Made by a program: the position numbers and the translations under genes | The notes under the pieces: model-generated | What the model saw: only the letters and a program-made list of their open reading frames with translations | What the model was told of the DNA's origin: nothing | Databases searched by the model: none | Part shown: positions 30,233 to 41,617 of the stretch, in pieces | Position numbering within the stretch: position 1 is the first letter of the stretch | Layout of the letters: each line of letters starts with the position of its first letter | Origin: Nannochloris sp. 'desiccata' | Taxonomy: Eukaryota > Chlorophyta > Trebouxiophyceae > Chlorellales > Chlorellaceae | Direction: 5' to 3' | Length of the DNA stretch: 64,000 bases | Assembly: GCA_019044685.2 (NCBI GenBank) | Contig: JAGTXX020000006.1 | Coordinates: 1,879,501-1,943,500, forward strand

Positions 30233-33200
30233 ATGAAAAAGCAGTTGAGCGAATTCTTGGCTGGTTTATATGCAGAGGATCCCACTTCATTCATTGATGC
30301 GGTGGAAAGTCATGTAAGAATATTATCTGGAAAATTTAAGCTGGGCAAAACTTACAGATTGAAAAAAGTAACGGCCAATGACTTTTTACACTTATGTAAT
30401 TATTGCTCAACGACCTACTCGATATTCCCTGCAGATCTCAAGAAGGCAAGGATGTGATCTGGAAGAGTTATTCCAGTCGATTCCTCGCAGAGACATGCTT
30501 TTAATCTGCGAGGGGCTCCACCAAAAAGTGGAATTGGGAATTGCATTGTTCAACACTGATCCTCAGCAGGAGGCCGCTGCTATGGAAGAGATGCAAAAAG
30601 ACCCTAAAGAGGAAGATCCTGTCATTTTGAAGGAAGCTGGCTGTGAGATTTTGATTGCATCTGCCATCGTTGCAAGGCTCATCCTTGTAGAGACTATGCC
30701 TTCCCCGCCTGAAGCGTTACAGAACACTGCTGCTCTGCTGCATGATCACGCCCTACTTCCAGCTTCAGAGTATCCTGCACTCCAAGAAGAGATCTCTAAA
30801 CTCTGCTTGGAATGGTGGCAGCTAGAAGGTCCTGAAAGAGGCCGCCTCACACCCGCTCTTGTTCCATACTTGCTGGTTGCTGCTCTCCAATCTGGAACAG
30901 GTGCTGCAGTTAAACGTTGCCACACCATTCGCAATGCATTGGAACTATTTGACTTTGATGACCCTTCAATCCACGATCTCAAGCGTCTTTTATTACGAGC
31001 AGCGTTTGCTCCTTCATTTTTACGAAGCACGGACGGCCGTCGTTTCCTCGCCTACCTCTTCACTTTACAACCCACATTTGTTGGTGAACTCACTGCTATT
31101 GTCAAGAATCAGGTTCCTGCAGGACGACGCTCAGTGCTGGATGCCTACGGAGAGATTATTTATAGAGCGTGGAGCTCGGCAACTGGATCATGTTTGTTGG
31201 AAATCAAAGAAGGCTGTATTCAAGATCTAATGAAAGCTTCGATTTTAGCCTCTGCTCCTGCCTTATCTGCGTCTCTGCGTAGGGTATTAGGTGGTCTGCA
31301 CTCGCAGAAACATCAGCCTGGGGTGGATGCAATGCTACTCGAGCTCTACGAGCCTATTCTCTTCCGTAGACTAAATGCTGCAAATCCTGCTGTTCGTCGC
31401 AATGCTTTGGAATTATTCTTTGATACATTCCCATTACGTGATCCTGAAGAATCAAGTGAAGCAACTGATGCTAGAATGGCTGACCAGTTTGCTGCTTTGA
31501 GTGCTGCGCTTAAAGACGATGTGCCTGTTGTGCGTGCTGCCGCCGTTGCTGGTGTAGGACGTATTTTAGGAGCCTATTGGGAGCTTATTCCCGGTCCTGT
31601 TACTGCTGGATATGTGAAAACTTTGGCAGGGCAGCTGGCATTTGATTCTACATCACCTGTTGTTCGAGCAGCAGTGACTGAAGCATTGACTGATCTGATT
31701 GAATGCCCTATGGCGCATCCCTTACTAGCTGTCGTCCTCCCAAAATTAGCTCCACAGCTTTATGACGCTTCTTCTCGAGTGCGCATTGCATTTGTTGAGA
31801 TGCTTCTCTCCCTCAGGGGTGTTAAGAGCTTGCAGTGGAGCGCCATTGTCACTTCGACCAAGCTTTTGGAAGTCATGGGAGCTGATATCCCTGCAGTTTC
31901 AAGCCGAATTCATCATTTAATACTGCCTATATATTTCCCTGATTCAAAAATGGGACCTTCTTTAATGGCCGCGTTGCTTAGATCGCATCCTGGAGCTGGA
32001 AAGGCCTTCTGCTTGTACCTTGTAGGCGCCCACATGCCCGCTGCTGGAGGTGTTAAAGCTGCTGCTACCACCTCTGCTGGGCCCTCAATCCCTCAGCATT
32101 ACCTTGTAACTCTGGTAAAGGATCTCACTACCCATTTAATTGAAGTGCCCCTGGCAACTGAGGCTGAAAAAGAGGCAGCAACTGCTGCTGCTGCTAGTGG
32201 CAAGGGAGCCGCAGCGAAGAAAGGTCGCACTAAACGTAAAAAAGGACAGCATAAAGACGACGAAGAGGAAGATGTACCTGTTATTGAAACTTCAGCATCA
32301 TGGGAGTCTATTTTAGGTGGCTTAGTGGCTATTTCATGTGGCATCTCTGCTCAAATTTTAAAAGGTGGTTTAGATCCTGCTGCTGCCAAGGGCCTCTTCC
32401 CTGGCGACACATTTGCCAGAGTATTAAAACGTTGCACCACTTCTTCTGCCCGAGCTGCTGTTTATAACATCGCTGCTGCGCTGCCTCAAACCCCAGCTGC
32501 CTCTGATGTCAGGACAGCGTGTGTCACTTTGCTTGGTAGTGATAACAATGGAAACGAGAGTGGTGAAGGTCAAGTTGATGCCGAGGAGATTCACGCTGCT
32601 TTAGATTGCGTTGCAGCTCACCCTGCCTCTCGCTATGCCCTTCTCAAAGCTATGGCTCAACCCTTTAATGCCAACCCAGAAGAGCTCTGTGAAGGCATCG
32701 AAACTCAAGTAGAAGAGCCTCCTCAGCGTGGCAAAAGGCGTAAATTCGAGAAACACGCTATGAAGGAGATTTCTCAAGCAGCTGTTCTTGATCATTTGAC
32801 TGGTCTGCTTGAATTAAAAGGTCCTCGCGACTTTTTCCTAACTTCTGGGGTGCTTGGCAGAATTTTACCTTGGATAACCACTACTTTAGAAACTCGTGTA
32901 GCTGAGCTTTCTTCTGCTATTGACAAGAATAATCCGGCTGAAGAGCTGGCTGGACGTCCTGACGCTGGCACAGCAATGTTAACCTACCTCAAAGCGTGTG
33001 TGCATTTACTCCTTGCATCACAGCCTGGACTTGATGGCCCTGCCCTTTTAGATGGCTCTGCTGGTGATGCTGCTCGTGTTCAAGCAGTAGAATGCCTGCA
33101 GCAAGCTATGCAGTGGTCGACTCGGTTGTTGCAACGTTTAGACACTATCGAAATTGAAGGCTTGGCTGTTGCGCTGAATCCCCCAGCACCCGCTGATCCT

Positions 33201-34484
33201 CCACCTCAACCAGCGAAACGTACCAAGGCTGCTTCAAAGAGCAAAAAGGCAGCAGCTGCTGCAGTAGTACCTAATGCTCTTCCAGCAACTGCATCTGCTT
33301 TGAAAGAAGCATATTCGACCATTCAGGCCAGCGTTGCAGTGGCTGGAGAAGGAGCCCGCTTTAAATCCCTCGTCTGCATTGGATCTAGGGACGTTAGCAG
33401 TGTCACTTCCTGGGCTCCTGAAGCTGCTCAAACTGGTCTGCTTTTTATTCAAATCGTTGGGAAACTCGCTGCTTCTGCTCGTGATGCTCCTATTGACGCT
33501 GATATGCAAATGGTGCAGGCAGTCGTGCTCTCGGGAGTCTCTCACTGTGCTCGTTTAGCGCGCAATCTCGCTGCCAGCTGTATTCGTCCATCTGTTAACC
33601 CTGGCGGATCTGATCCAGAAAGTGCAAGAGATATTGGGACTGAGTTAGCAAACGCAGCACGCAATGGTGATGAAGAAGCCTTTGTGTCAGCTGCTGTTGG
33701 TGCTTCAGGAGGTGACTTTGTTGGTCCATTGGCCAAAGCTTTAATGACTGTTCTTTGTGAAGATGCATATGGAAGTATTATTACTCCTTTGAAATCACAT
33801 GTTGTAGGATTGATGGCTGCTATGTGCACTACTACTGCTAGGAACAATGCTAGCAGTAATAGTGCAGCAGTGGTTGGAGCCGATGGTAGCTGGCTGGCTC
33901 CGGCCGCTGCTCTCCTTGCTTCAGGCATTGATTTTGATGATCTTCTTGCTTCTCAACAAGATAAGACTCAAATTGAAGCAGAAAAAGAGGAAGAAAACGA
34001 AGATGATGAAAATTTGAGGCCTTCTTCTGACGGTGGTAAGACAACGAAGCTCGCTGCTCCGGCTAAGAAAACATTGCCAGAACTGCTTTCTGAAGAAACA
34101 AAAGCACCTGTAATTAAGCAGCTCCTTGCTGCAACCCGTATGTTTAAAGCAAATGAATCTGCAGCTGGTCAAGCTGCAGCTTTGGCTGCACATGCGTGGT
34201 TGTCTCAAGAGGATGCTGCTTTGGCATTGGGCGGTATTGAATTAAGTCAATTGTTGGGTTTCCAAGGCGTTACTCTGCTTGGAAAGAGCAAAGCTGGAGT
34301 TAAAACATACACTACAGCTATTCGAAAGCTTCGAGAGATCCAGAAGTCATTCTTGGTCAACCCAACCAGTGCTGGTGACGGTGCTGCTGCTGTGCCTGCT
34401 GAGAATGTTTTGTTGGAAAGGAAAATTAAAGCGCTGTTCCCTCCTGCACCCCAAATGATTTTTGATGAAATCTTTGCTCCTTAG
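30233..34484 (+). CDS. NCAPG2: Condensin II complex subunit G2
   Basis: Exons 30233..30313 and 30435..34484 join in phase 0 (121-base intron), giving 1376 residues. Exon 1 is MKKQLSEFLAGLY... and the second exon opens ISRRQGCDLEELF. The HEAT-repeat region matches NCAPG2 closely. Examples are the DDPSIHDLKRLLLRAAF helix, TDGRRFLAYLFTLQP, GCIQDLMKASI, YEPILFRRLNAANPAVRRNA, FDTFPLRDPEES and QLYDASSRVRIAFVEML. A basic loop with KKGRTKRKKGQ followed by acid (about 32215-32280) lies between HEAT blocks and could be a nuclear localisation signal. In the family the subunit binds DNA and links SMC heads for mitotic chromosome compaction. The C-terminal third is less conserved and alanine-rich. Confidence 0.92.
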
Positions 34485-34985
34485 AATGAATTACTTGAAT
34501 TTTTTTTCCCTTGAAAGTGATTGTGCTTCATGAAAGACGATATACTAAAACTTGAACATGTAAACGTGTACTAATTAATCAATTAATTCCAGTGATATTA
34601 TTCAAAGCGCAGGATATCTGTTTATTCTAACAAAGCAATTGTAATGCATAGCTAATAAGGCAGTCAAGTGGCCTCTGTAGCGCTATGCTTATATAGGGTT
34701 AGGTTTGAGTCGTATTTTTATAATAGGAAGAGTTTCAACTGGTGAGAGGGGGTCCAGAACTGCAGAAAGCCCTTTTTTCTTTTTCGAGCGCCCGGCCGGG
34801 CGCCAACACCTATGTTTTTGCGAAAATGTAATTTTGTTCTACTTAAATGCTACATCATTGGCAGAGTCCCAATTACATTAATTAATCTCTCTCCACCAAC
34901 AAATGCTTTATTTTAATACTCCTGCTTTGCCAGTTGTTCTCCCACGTCGGGTTTTGAAAATAATAAATAGAATAGAAACACTACC
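34485..34985. other. Intergenic region with GC-rich perfect palindrome
   Basis: Between convergent genes. AT-rich, apart from a perfect 16-base palindrome GCGCCCGGCCGGGCGC at 34788-34803. No coding or RNA-gene features are seen. Confidence 0.55.
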
Positions 34986-35355
34986 TTATTTAGTCTGAAA
35001 GCGCAGTCTGATTTGTCCCTTGAAAGTTTCTTCCACATCTACAACTTGCCCCTTTTGTGTAATTTCAAGAGTACTCTCGAGCCGTTTAGCAACAGACCGT
35101 GTGGCATCCATAACCCCGCCATCGCCAGCCGTCAGGAAAGGCTCTTCTTGGGATTTCTGAAGGTCAGCAGGATGCCCCTGCTTTTTTGGAATTTAATATA
35201 GACAGCATAGCTGACTCTCGCATTGAATCTACATCAGGGGTCTCCTTCTCTACTTTTGCATCTGCATCTGCATTTGGTATCGATCGAGCTCTTTTTTCTG
35301 CAGTTTTCCTAGTGCCTTTGGCAGTTGAATCATCCGACGCATTTGGGCGCTTCAT
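34986..35355 (-). CDS. Small basic protein of about 122 residues, apparent frameshift
   Basis: The frame starts at ATG 35355 (MKRPNASDDSTAKG...) and breaks at a stop soon after NSKKAGASC, while an adjacent frame continues from the same A-run as GHPADLQKSQEEPFLTAGDG, then DATRSVAKRLESTLEITQKG and GQIRLRFQTK plus stop at 34986. The total span is 370 bases, one more than a multiple of three, and the shift falls in or beside a run of six A at about 35190-35195. The second part reads like a real folded domain with a terminal beta strand. I do not recognise the family. A one-base indel (real or sequencing) explains the break better than an intron, since no donor and acceptor pair of normal size exists there. 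Confidence 0.5.
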
Positions 35356-35610
35356 TGTAAAATGATATAAAGTCAAGATTTTGCGTGAAATTCAGTGCTA
35401 TTTATCAAAATAATTTTAAATTTTTTGTGCACCACTCAAAAAGCAGCGCTTCTTAGCTCCTTCTCGGACACAAAATTCGCCGTTACCTTTATTGAAAACT
35501 ACATTCACAATTGTCACAAAGCGTTTATATCTGCAATGCGCTAGAGACCGAGCTTATATTTTTCAAACCTAATTGTGCATTTTGTTTGCTGTTGCCCGTC
35601 GTTTTAAACA

Positions 35611-37614
35611 ATGAATCACTTGGATGACCTTGCGAAGGTGTTGCGAGGAATCTTGTTGGTGGGATCCAGGGCTGCAGAGAACAGGTAACGACAAAACTAA
35701 GAGATTTATTTACTGTTCAGCATCTGGTTGGCCACATGTATTAACCCCTCTTTTTTGACTCTTTCTGCATGCAGATCCCTCACTAGAAACTTGAAACAAA
35801 AATCCAACCAGATACTCGAAGCTGTGAGGCAAGCTGCACCTGCTGCAACGACAACCATAACCAAAGCCACTACCGGCGCCAAACCGATACAGTTTGCAAC
35901 ATCATCAGCTGCTCAGCCTTTGACGCAACCATCATTTACTACTAGCGCGGCATCAACCCTGGTTAGTGAGCAATTTAATGAGCAACCCATGTCCTCAAAG
36001 CACGAGGGTAATCCTCGTATAGAACCTGAAATTCATGGTTTACAGGGGGTTACCGTCTTTAGAGAAGAATCCTCGTCGCAGGTAGCCTCCTCTAGTCCTA
36101 CCAATGCAATTTCTTCGCCTACTGCAGACACTACACCTCAATCTCAAGGACAGAAACGTAAATTTGCCCCCCGCGAACGTGCTGTACCGTCAAATTCCTT
36201 CAGTCGTGCTCTTGGCTTTGCTGGTCTTGGTGCCTCTCTTATCTTTGGAACAGCCAAGGACTCTGTCACAAGAGCATGGAGAGGTGGAGGATCTTCTTCT
36301 TCTTCTTCTTCCAACTCTAGTGGTACCACTATATCTGACAGCGGTAATACTACAGCTAATGCAGCAGTCTACAGCTCCTTTTTGTCAGAGTCCAACGCCG
36401 AACGGCTGGCTGAGGCTTTGTGTAGGATGCGTGGTGCAGCTCTTAAACTAGGTCAAATGCTAAGCATTCAAGACGAGAACGTATTGCCACCTCAATTTCA
36501 AGCTGCGTTGGAACGTGTCCGTGCTGGCGCAGATGTTATGCCACGTAGACAGCTTGAAAAAGTACTTAATTCTGAACTAGGAAGTGACTGGCGGGAGCAG
36601 GTTCAGACTTTTGATGAGCAACCGCTGGCTGCTGCGAGTATTGGACAAGTGCATGGAGCCACGATGCATGATGGACGACGGGTGGTAATGAAAGTACAAT
36701 ATCCTGGTGTGGCCAAATCCATCGAATCCGACGTTGATAATCTAATGCGCCTAATTAGCGTGGCTAATCTTTTACCGCGAGGGCTTTACGTAGAAAATGC
36801 CGTGGCTGTTGCAAAGAAAGAACTTGCCTTAGAATGTGATTATCACTATGAAGCAGCTGCACAAGCACGGTTTGCTGAATTGGTAGCTTCAGATTCGTAT
36901 TGCGCCCAGAATTTCCGCGTCCCGGCAGTCGTACCTGAACTTTCTTCCCAACGTGTACTAGCCTCAGAATGGGCTCCTGGTATTCATATTGATAAAGTCG
37001 CAGAGTTATCTCAAAAAATTAGAGATTCTGTGGGTACTAGGTTACTTGCATTGACTCTAAAAGAGTTGTACGAATGGAATTATATGCAAACTGATCCTAA
37101 TTGGGGTAATTTCCTGTACGATCCACCCACAGATTTGATTCATCTAATCGATTTTGGTGCTGCAAAGGAATATTCCCCCCAGTTTGTAGCTGAGTATTTA
37201 GAAATGGTGAAGGGCTGTGCAGAAAAAGACTCAAAAGCTATTGTAGATAGATCAACTGCGCTGGGTTTTTTAACTGGGGATGAGAGTAAAGTAATGTTGG
37301 ATGCCCATGTTGAAGCGGCGATTGCCGTGGGGACACCTTTTGCTTTTGATGGTAATTATGATTTCGGAGCTCATGGCGCGTTAACGAAGCGTGTTACTGA
37401 GCTTGGGGCGGTGATGTTGAAGCATAGGTTGACACCGCCGCCGGATGAGAGTTATAGTTTGCATAGGAAATTGTCTGGAGCGTTTTTGGCATGTATAAAA
37501 TTGAGGGCGAGAGTGCCATGTAGGGAGTTGTTTTACGTCGCATATAGAAAGCATCATGAGCGGAGTAGCAGGCTTGGCAATGGCGTTGATACAACGAAAG
37601 CAGCCACAGGCTAA
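35611..37614 (+). CDS. COQ8: ABC1/COQ8-type atypical kinase (ADCK3/ADCK4-like)
   Basis: Exons 35611..35684 and 35775..37614 join in phase 2, giving 637 residues. The N-terminal ~180 residues are low-complexity (Ser, Thr, Gln), with a possible mitochondrial targeting segment. The signature KxGQ motif is at about 249-252 (KLGQMLSIQ). The alanine-rich nucleotide loop is in LAAASIGQVHGA (about 307-318), followed by the kinase lysine in VVMKVQYPG. The catalytic-loop equivalent is MQTDPNWGNFL, and the metal-binding LIDFGAAKEY completes the fold. In mitochondria this family acts on coenzyme Q biosynthesis by ATPase-driven extraction of lipids. Plastid ABC1K members exist, but KxGQ and AAAS together with this length favour the COQ8 branch. 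Confidence 0.9.
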
Positions 37615-37914
37615 TAATGTATGGAATGCATTCTATGTAAACTATGAAATAGAAGTATGATTTAAGAAGTAGCACAGTAGGCTACTAAGTAGCACTGCTG
37701 AAGCACTCGGTGACTTGACAAAAAAAAAAGAATAAAAAAGAGACCTCCAAACAAGGGGCGTTAGTATGTTCATACGTAGACACTAAGCCATTGAATATTC
37801 GCAAATCTGAGGCACAGTCTTGGAGTGTCCATTTAATAATAGCCTGCGCGCGTTATTAAGTTTCAAATCCGTTTCAATTGCATGGCTACGTAATCTCGCG
37901 TCAATGATATAGAT
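37615..37914. other. Intergenic region, COQ8-like/SWEET
   Basis: A 300-base gap with A-rich tracts and no protein-like frame. It holds the 3' end of the kinase gene and the SWEET promoter. Confidence 0.4.
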
Positions 37915-38742
37915 ATGGACGCAGGAGACATCTTCTTAAAATGGATATTCCCACTACTAGGAGGCATTGTAGGCTTGACAATGTTTTCCGTCCCAATCAA
38001 AGCAGTTTTAAGAGCACGACGGGAGCGGGTTTTAGGGTCTCTAAACCCTCTGCCTTTTGCTGCACAGACTGCCAATGCCTCATCATGGATAGCCTACGCA
38101 TACGTCCTAGCTCCAAAAGATCTGCAAGCCTCAGCTTTAATCTATTGGCCCAATCAAATCGGCATGATGCTTGGCCTCTTCTTTACTGTCTCATGCTACG
38201 GCCTCGCTACCACAAAAGTTAGAGACAGACAGCTCGCTATTTTATTATTCTTTGCATTCGTTATTCCAGTTATAGGTGCAATAGGAGTGATGATTCAATT
38301 AGATCAACGTGGGCTTCAATTATTATGGGGTTTTACTGCAAACGCTATCCTTCTACTGTACTATACCGCCCCTCTGTCCACAATAATCACCGTCTTACGT
38401 ACTAAAAGCGCAGCTACATTGCACTTTCCTTTAGCTATTATGCAAATATTCAACGGTGGGCTATGGTTTGGATACGGCCTTGCTGTATCAGATCCATTCG
38501 TGTGGGTGCCCAATGCAGTAGGGGCATGTACAGGTATGCTATTGACGACGTTAATATTAATTTTTAAAGAAAAGAAGGAGAAGACGTCACCTGGAACGTC
38601 TGAAGAGGATGGGACATCATCCACGCGAGAGTTTAGAATAAATGGAGTGACGTCTACAGATGAAGAAGCAGTACTAGATGATCAAGTAGCAGGCGGCTCA
38701 AGAGTCCTCGGTGGCGGTGATGGATCTGGAGGAAGAGCTTAA
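37915..38742 (+). CDS. SWEET/MtN3 sugar transporter
   Basis: Single exon, 275 residues, seven predicted hydrophobic spans in two MtN3/saliva triple-helix units. The first unit (about 1-95) starts LLGGIVGLTMFSVPIKAVL and includes NPLPFAAQTANASSW, then LIYWPNQIGMMLGLFF. The second unit (about 125-230) contains WGFTANAILLLYYTAPLS, then LAIMQIFNGGLWFGYGLAV and VPNAVGACTGMLL. The C-terminal tail from 215 is hydrophilic. SWEET proteins are facilitators that let sucrose, glucose or fructose cross the plasma or organelle membranes. Substrate cannot be predicted from the sequence. Confidence 0.9.
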   Translation: MDAGDIFLKWIFPLLGGIVGLTMFSVPIKAVLRARRERVLGSLNPLPFAAQTANASSWIAYAYVLAPKDLQASALIYWPNQIGMMLGLFFTVSCYGLATTKVRDRQLAILLFFAFVIPVIGAIGVMIQLDQRGLQLLWGFTANAILLLYYTAPLSTIITVLRTKSAATLHFPLAIMQIFNGGLWFGYGLAVSDPFVWVPNAVGACTGMLLTTLILIFKEKKEKTSPGTSEEDGTSSTREFRINGVTSTDEEAVLDDQVAGGSRVLGGGDGSGGRA

Positions 38743-38982
38743 TTTATTGATTAGATATAATTATTTAGATATTATTGAACTATTTATTTCATTTTGTAAG
38801 ATAGAATTTCATTATAGATTTACATCTTTACTGAGTACTTAATTTATCGTAACTTGCCTCTGAATGGCAGCTCTGCTGGCAACTTGCCATTGAATGCCAC
38901 CTGTCAAAGGAAAGGAAATAATTGGGTGCGTGGTTTATAACTTGCACTTCGCATCTTGAAAATATGTTTTAAAAATTAATTA

Positions 38983-39945
38983 ATGGTGGCAGTTTCGGCG
39001 CGGTATCTCTGCGCAACTCCCTTCGTATACCAGAGATTCATAATCAGATCAAAGATGAGCTCATTGATTAAGAAACGCAAAAATTTGACAACAACCCAAG
39101 CTTCTGACGCTGAGGATGTGTCCATTACAACACCATCTACTGCATCAAAACGGAGGCCGAAAGCAGTAATCACGGGACCCCAAGATATTGGCATCTCAGA
39201 GCTTCTTTTGGGTGCCAGTGCCAGTGCTGGTGGCAGCATCATGGCAGAGGCTGCTCTGGCTACTCGCGCTGCCAACAATCTCTTCAGCCACGGGCTCACC
39301 ATGGAGACGTTACAACACGCATGTTCCCATCTCACTACAGCTGACCCTCGCCTGGCACCTTTAATTGCTCTTCACGGCCCGCCAGAACGTCTCCTAGCCA
39401 AGGGGCCTGGTGCTTTTGCCTCTTTGAGCAAATCTATTTGTTTCCAACAGCTAGCTACCAAAGCTGCAGCTGTCATTTACAGTCGAGTCCTCATAGCATG
39501 CAGCTGTGAAGAGCCTGGCGTGCTCAACCCTGCCTCTGTGTTGGCTACACCACAAGAAATTCTAACAGGTGCCGGACTTTCTGGACGAAAAGCATCCTAC
39601 CTGCACGACCTCTCTAGGCATTTTCAGGAGGGTCTGTTGAACGATGAGCGTATTGATGCAATGAATGCTGAAGAGCTGCATACAGCGTTGACAGCTGTGA
39701 AGGGTTTAGGGCCCTGGAGCGTTGATATGTTTTGCTTGTTTCATCTTGGCCTTCCAGATATACTGCCTGTTGGCGATCTTGGGGTAAGGAAAGGGATGCA
39801 ACATTTGTATAGCTTAAAAGAGCTGCCTAGTGCAGCACAGATGGAGGTGGTTGCTGAACAGTGGAAACCGTATCGGAGCGTTGGGAGTTATTATATGTGG
39901 AGAGTAGACGTACCAAAAGCAGAAAGAGCTAAGAAAAGGGGCTAA
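38983..39945 (+). CDS. DNA-3-methyladenine glycosylase II (AlkA/Mag-like HhH-GPD)
   Basis: Single exon of 320 residues if the ATG at 38983 is used, or 296 from the ATG at 39055. The latter starts MSSLIKKRKN, a nuclear-type basic beginning, and the longer version could be a mitochondrial targeting form. The catalytic region contains the helix-hairpin-helix LTAVKGLGPWSVDMFCLFHLG and then the active-site aspartate in VGDLGVRKGM. Upstream, FASLSKSICFQQLATKAA is the typical DNA-binding helix. These enzymes remove alkylated purines in base-excision repair. The family is wide, and Mag-type is the best fit. Confidence 0.9.
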   Translation: MVAVSARYLCATPFVYQRFIIRSKMSSLIKKRKNLTTTQASDAEDVSITTPSTASKRRPKAVITGPQDIGISELLLGASASAGGSIMAEAALATRAANNLFSHGLTMETLQHACSHLTTADPRLAPLIALHGPPERLLAKGPGAFASLSKSICFQQLATKAAAVIYSRVLIACSCEEPGVLNPASVLATPQEILTGAGLSGRKASYLHDLSRHFQEGLLNDERIDAMNAEELHTALTAVKGLGPWSVDMFCLFHLGLPDILPVGDLGVRKGMQHLYSLKELPSAAQMEVVAEQWKPYRSVGSYYMWRVDVPKAERAKKRG

Positions 39946-40131
39946 GATCTAACCATCGACGGTGGCAGCGGCAGTGCTGTGTGCTTTGCTTTTTTCTGTT
40001 TTTGTTTCAAGATCAAGTCGTATTAATCCGCGCCAATTATACCCATTAACATTGCATCATATAGTGCTGATAGTAACCAACACGCATAGAGTTGCTATCT
40101 TGGCGTGAACTTGTTTGATTAGTTTAAAACA

Positions 40132-41397
40132 ATGCCTGCTATAATTGCTTGCAGCACGTCTGCACACTCTAGATTTATCTACAGAAGTTTACGATCGAGG
40201 ATTTCAATCAAATGTAAGTAGATCAACCCATGTCTAGAAAATCTGATTTTTCAATCAAAGATGATCTAATATTTTTCTTTTATCAACATTCAATTCTCTT
40301 TTGTTCCTACAGGCGAAGCTGTCGTTGCAGCCTCCCAGACTGTCCAGCCCAAACTTCGTCTCTGTCTAGCAGCCTCAAACATCCCTCACCCTGATAAAGT
40401 CTCCTACGGTGGAGAAGATGCCTATTTCATTAGCACTGTCGGCGGTGGCGCTGCTGGCGTCGCCGATGGCGTTGGTGGCTGGGCAGAGAGCGGCGTCAAT
40501 CCTGCTGAATATTCTGCCATGTTTATGGATATAGCGAAACGATTTTTAGAAGGGGATGACAGCATTGATGGTGAATTTAATTCTAGTACTAATACTCAAG
40601 ATCAAATTACTGATCAAGATTCTGCAACCAGCTCCGGGGAGTGGATGGATGATGTGCCTCAAAAAGATGACCCAGCCAGCATAGTTTCTACTATCTCCTC
40701 TGCTACCACTGCAGAAGATGATGCCATGTATATCGATGATCCTTATACTATAATTAACACAGCAGCTCCGGCACCCTCTGCCCCTAGTAGCAGCAGAAAA
40801 AGTAGCCTGGAAGACGACTACAGCTCACTTGCCGCCTTAGCAATTGCTCATCGTCTCACAAAAAAGCCAGGTTCCGCCACAGCATGCGTGCTGCGGTTAG
40901 ACCCATCTACCGCAGAACTTGATGCAGCAAACCTCGGTGATAGTGGCTTTCTTATTATTCGTAATGGAGAGATCTTTTTTCGATCACCTGTGTTGCAGCA
41001 TTTTTTCGATTGCCCCTTTCAATTCGGCGCTGCTCCCGAGTACACACCCGCGACCGACTACGTTGAAGACGCTGCTGTGTTTCGGGTAGCTGTACAACCA
41101 GGGGATGTTCTTATTCTAGCTACTGATGGCGTATTAGATAACGTATGGTCTAAAGATATGGTGGCTCTGGCACCGAGGAATGCAAAAGAAGTCGATGGGG
41201 CTGCCACTGCTCTGGCGTCTCTTGCTGCCAGGCATGGATTAGACCCTGAATACGAAAGCCCGTACTCTATAGAAGCGGCTCAAGAAGGTATTGATATTCC
41301 TATTTGGCAGAAATTATTGGGCAAAAAATTAGTCGGTGGAAAATTAGATGACGTCACCGTTGTGATTGGATATGTAGAAGAAGAAGAGGAGGTTTAA
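40132..41397 (+). CDS. PPTC7/PTC7-type PP2C family phosphatase
   Basis: Exons 40132..40213 and 40313..41397 join in phase 1 (99-base intron), giving 388 residues. The N-terminal ~35 residues are basic with a spaced Arg/Ser pattern (RFIYRSLRSRISIK), consistent with a mitochondrial presequence. PP2C motifs are GGEDAYFI, ADGVGGWAESGVNPAEYS with the metal-binding aspartate, TACVLRLDPSTAELDAANLGDSG, GDVLILATDGVLDNV, and KLDDVTVVIGYV at the end. In yeast and animals PTC7/PPTC7 dephosphorylates mitochondrial proteins, including CoQ-pathway factors. A COQ8-like kinase lies 2.5 kb away, but the two are separated by two other genes and no joint regulation is shown. An acidic insertion of about 130 residues is longer than in PPTC7. 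Confidence 0.88.
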
Positions 41398-41617
41398 GAA
41401 AAATGATGATGTAAGGGATTCTTAATTAATATTACTTTGTTTTATTAGTTTATATGAGAGAATAACGAGAGGAAACTACTCATTTAATTTGATTTACCAC
41501 TTGAATATATTATCTTATACAAAAAAAAAGCAACGACCGAGAAGAAAAGAAAGAAATTTAGCAACTTCCAACTTTAAACCTATCATTGTTAGTATACACG
41601 AAACTAGCGAGCCTTCT

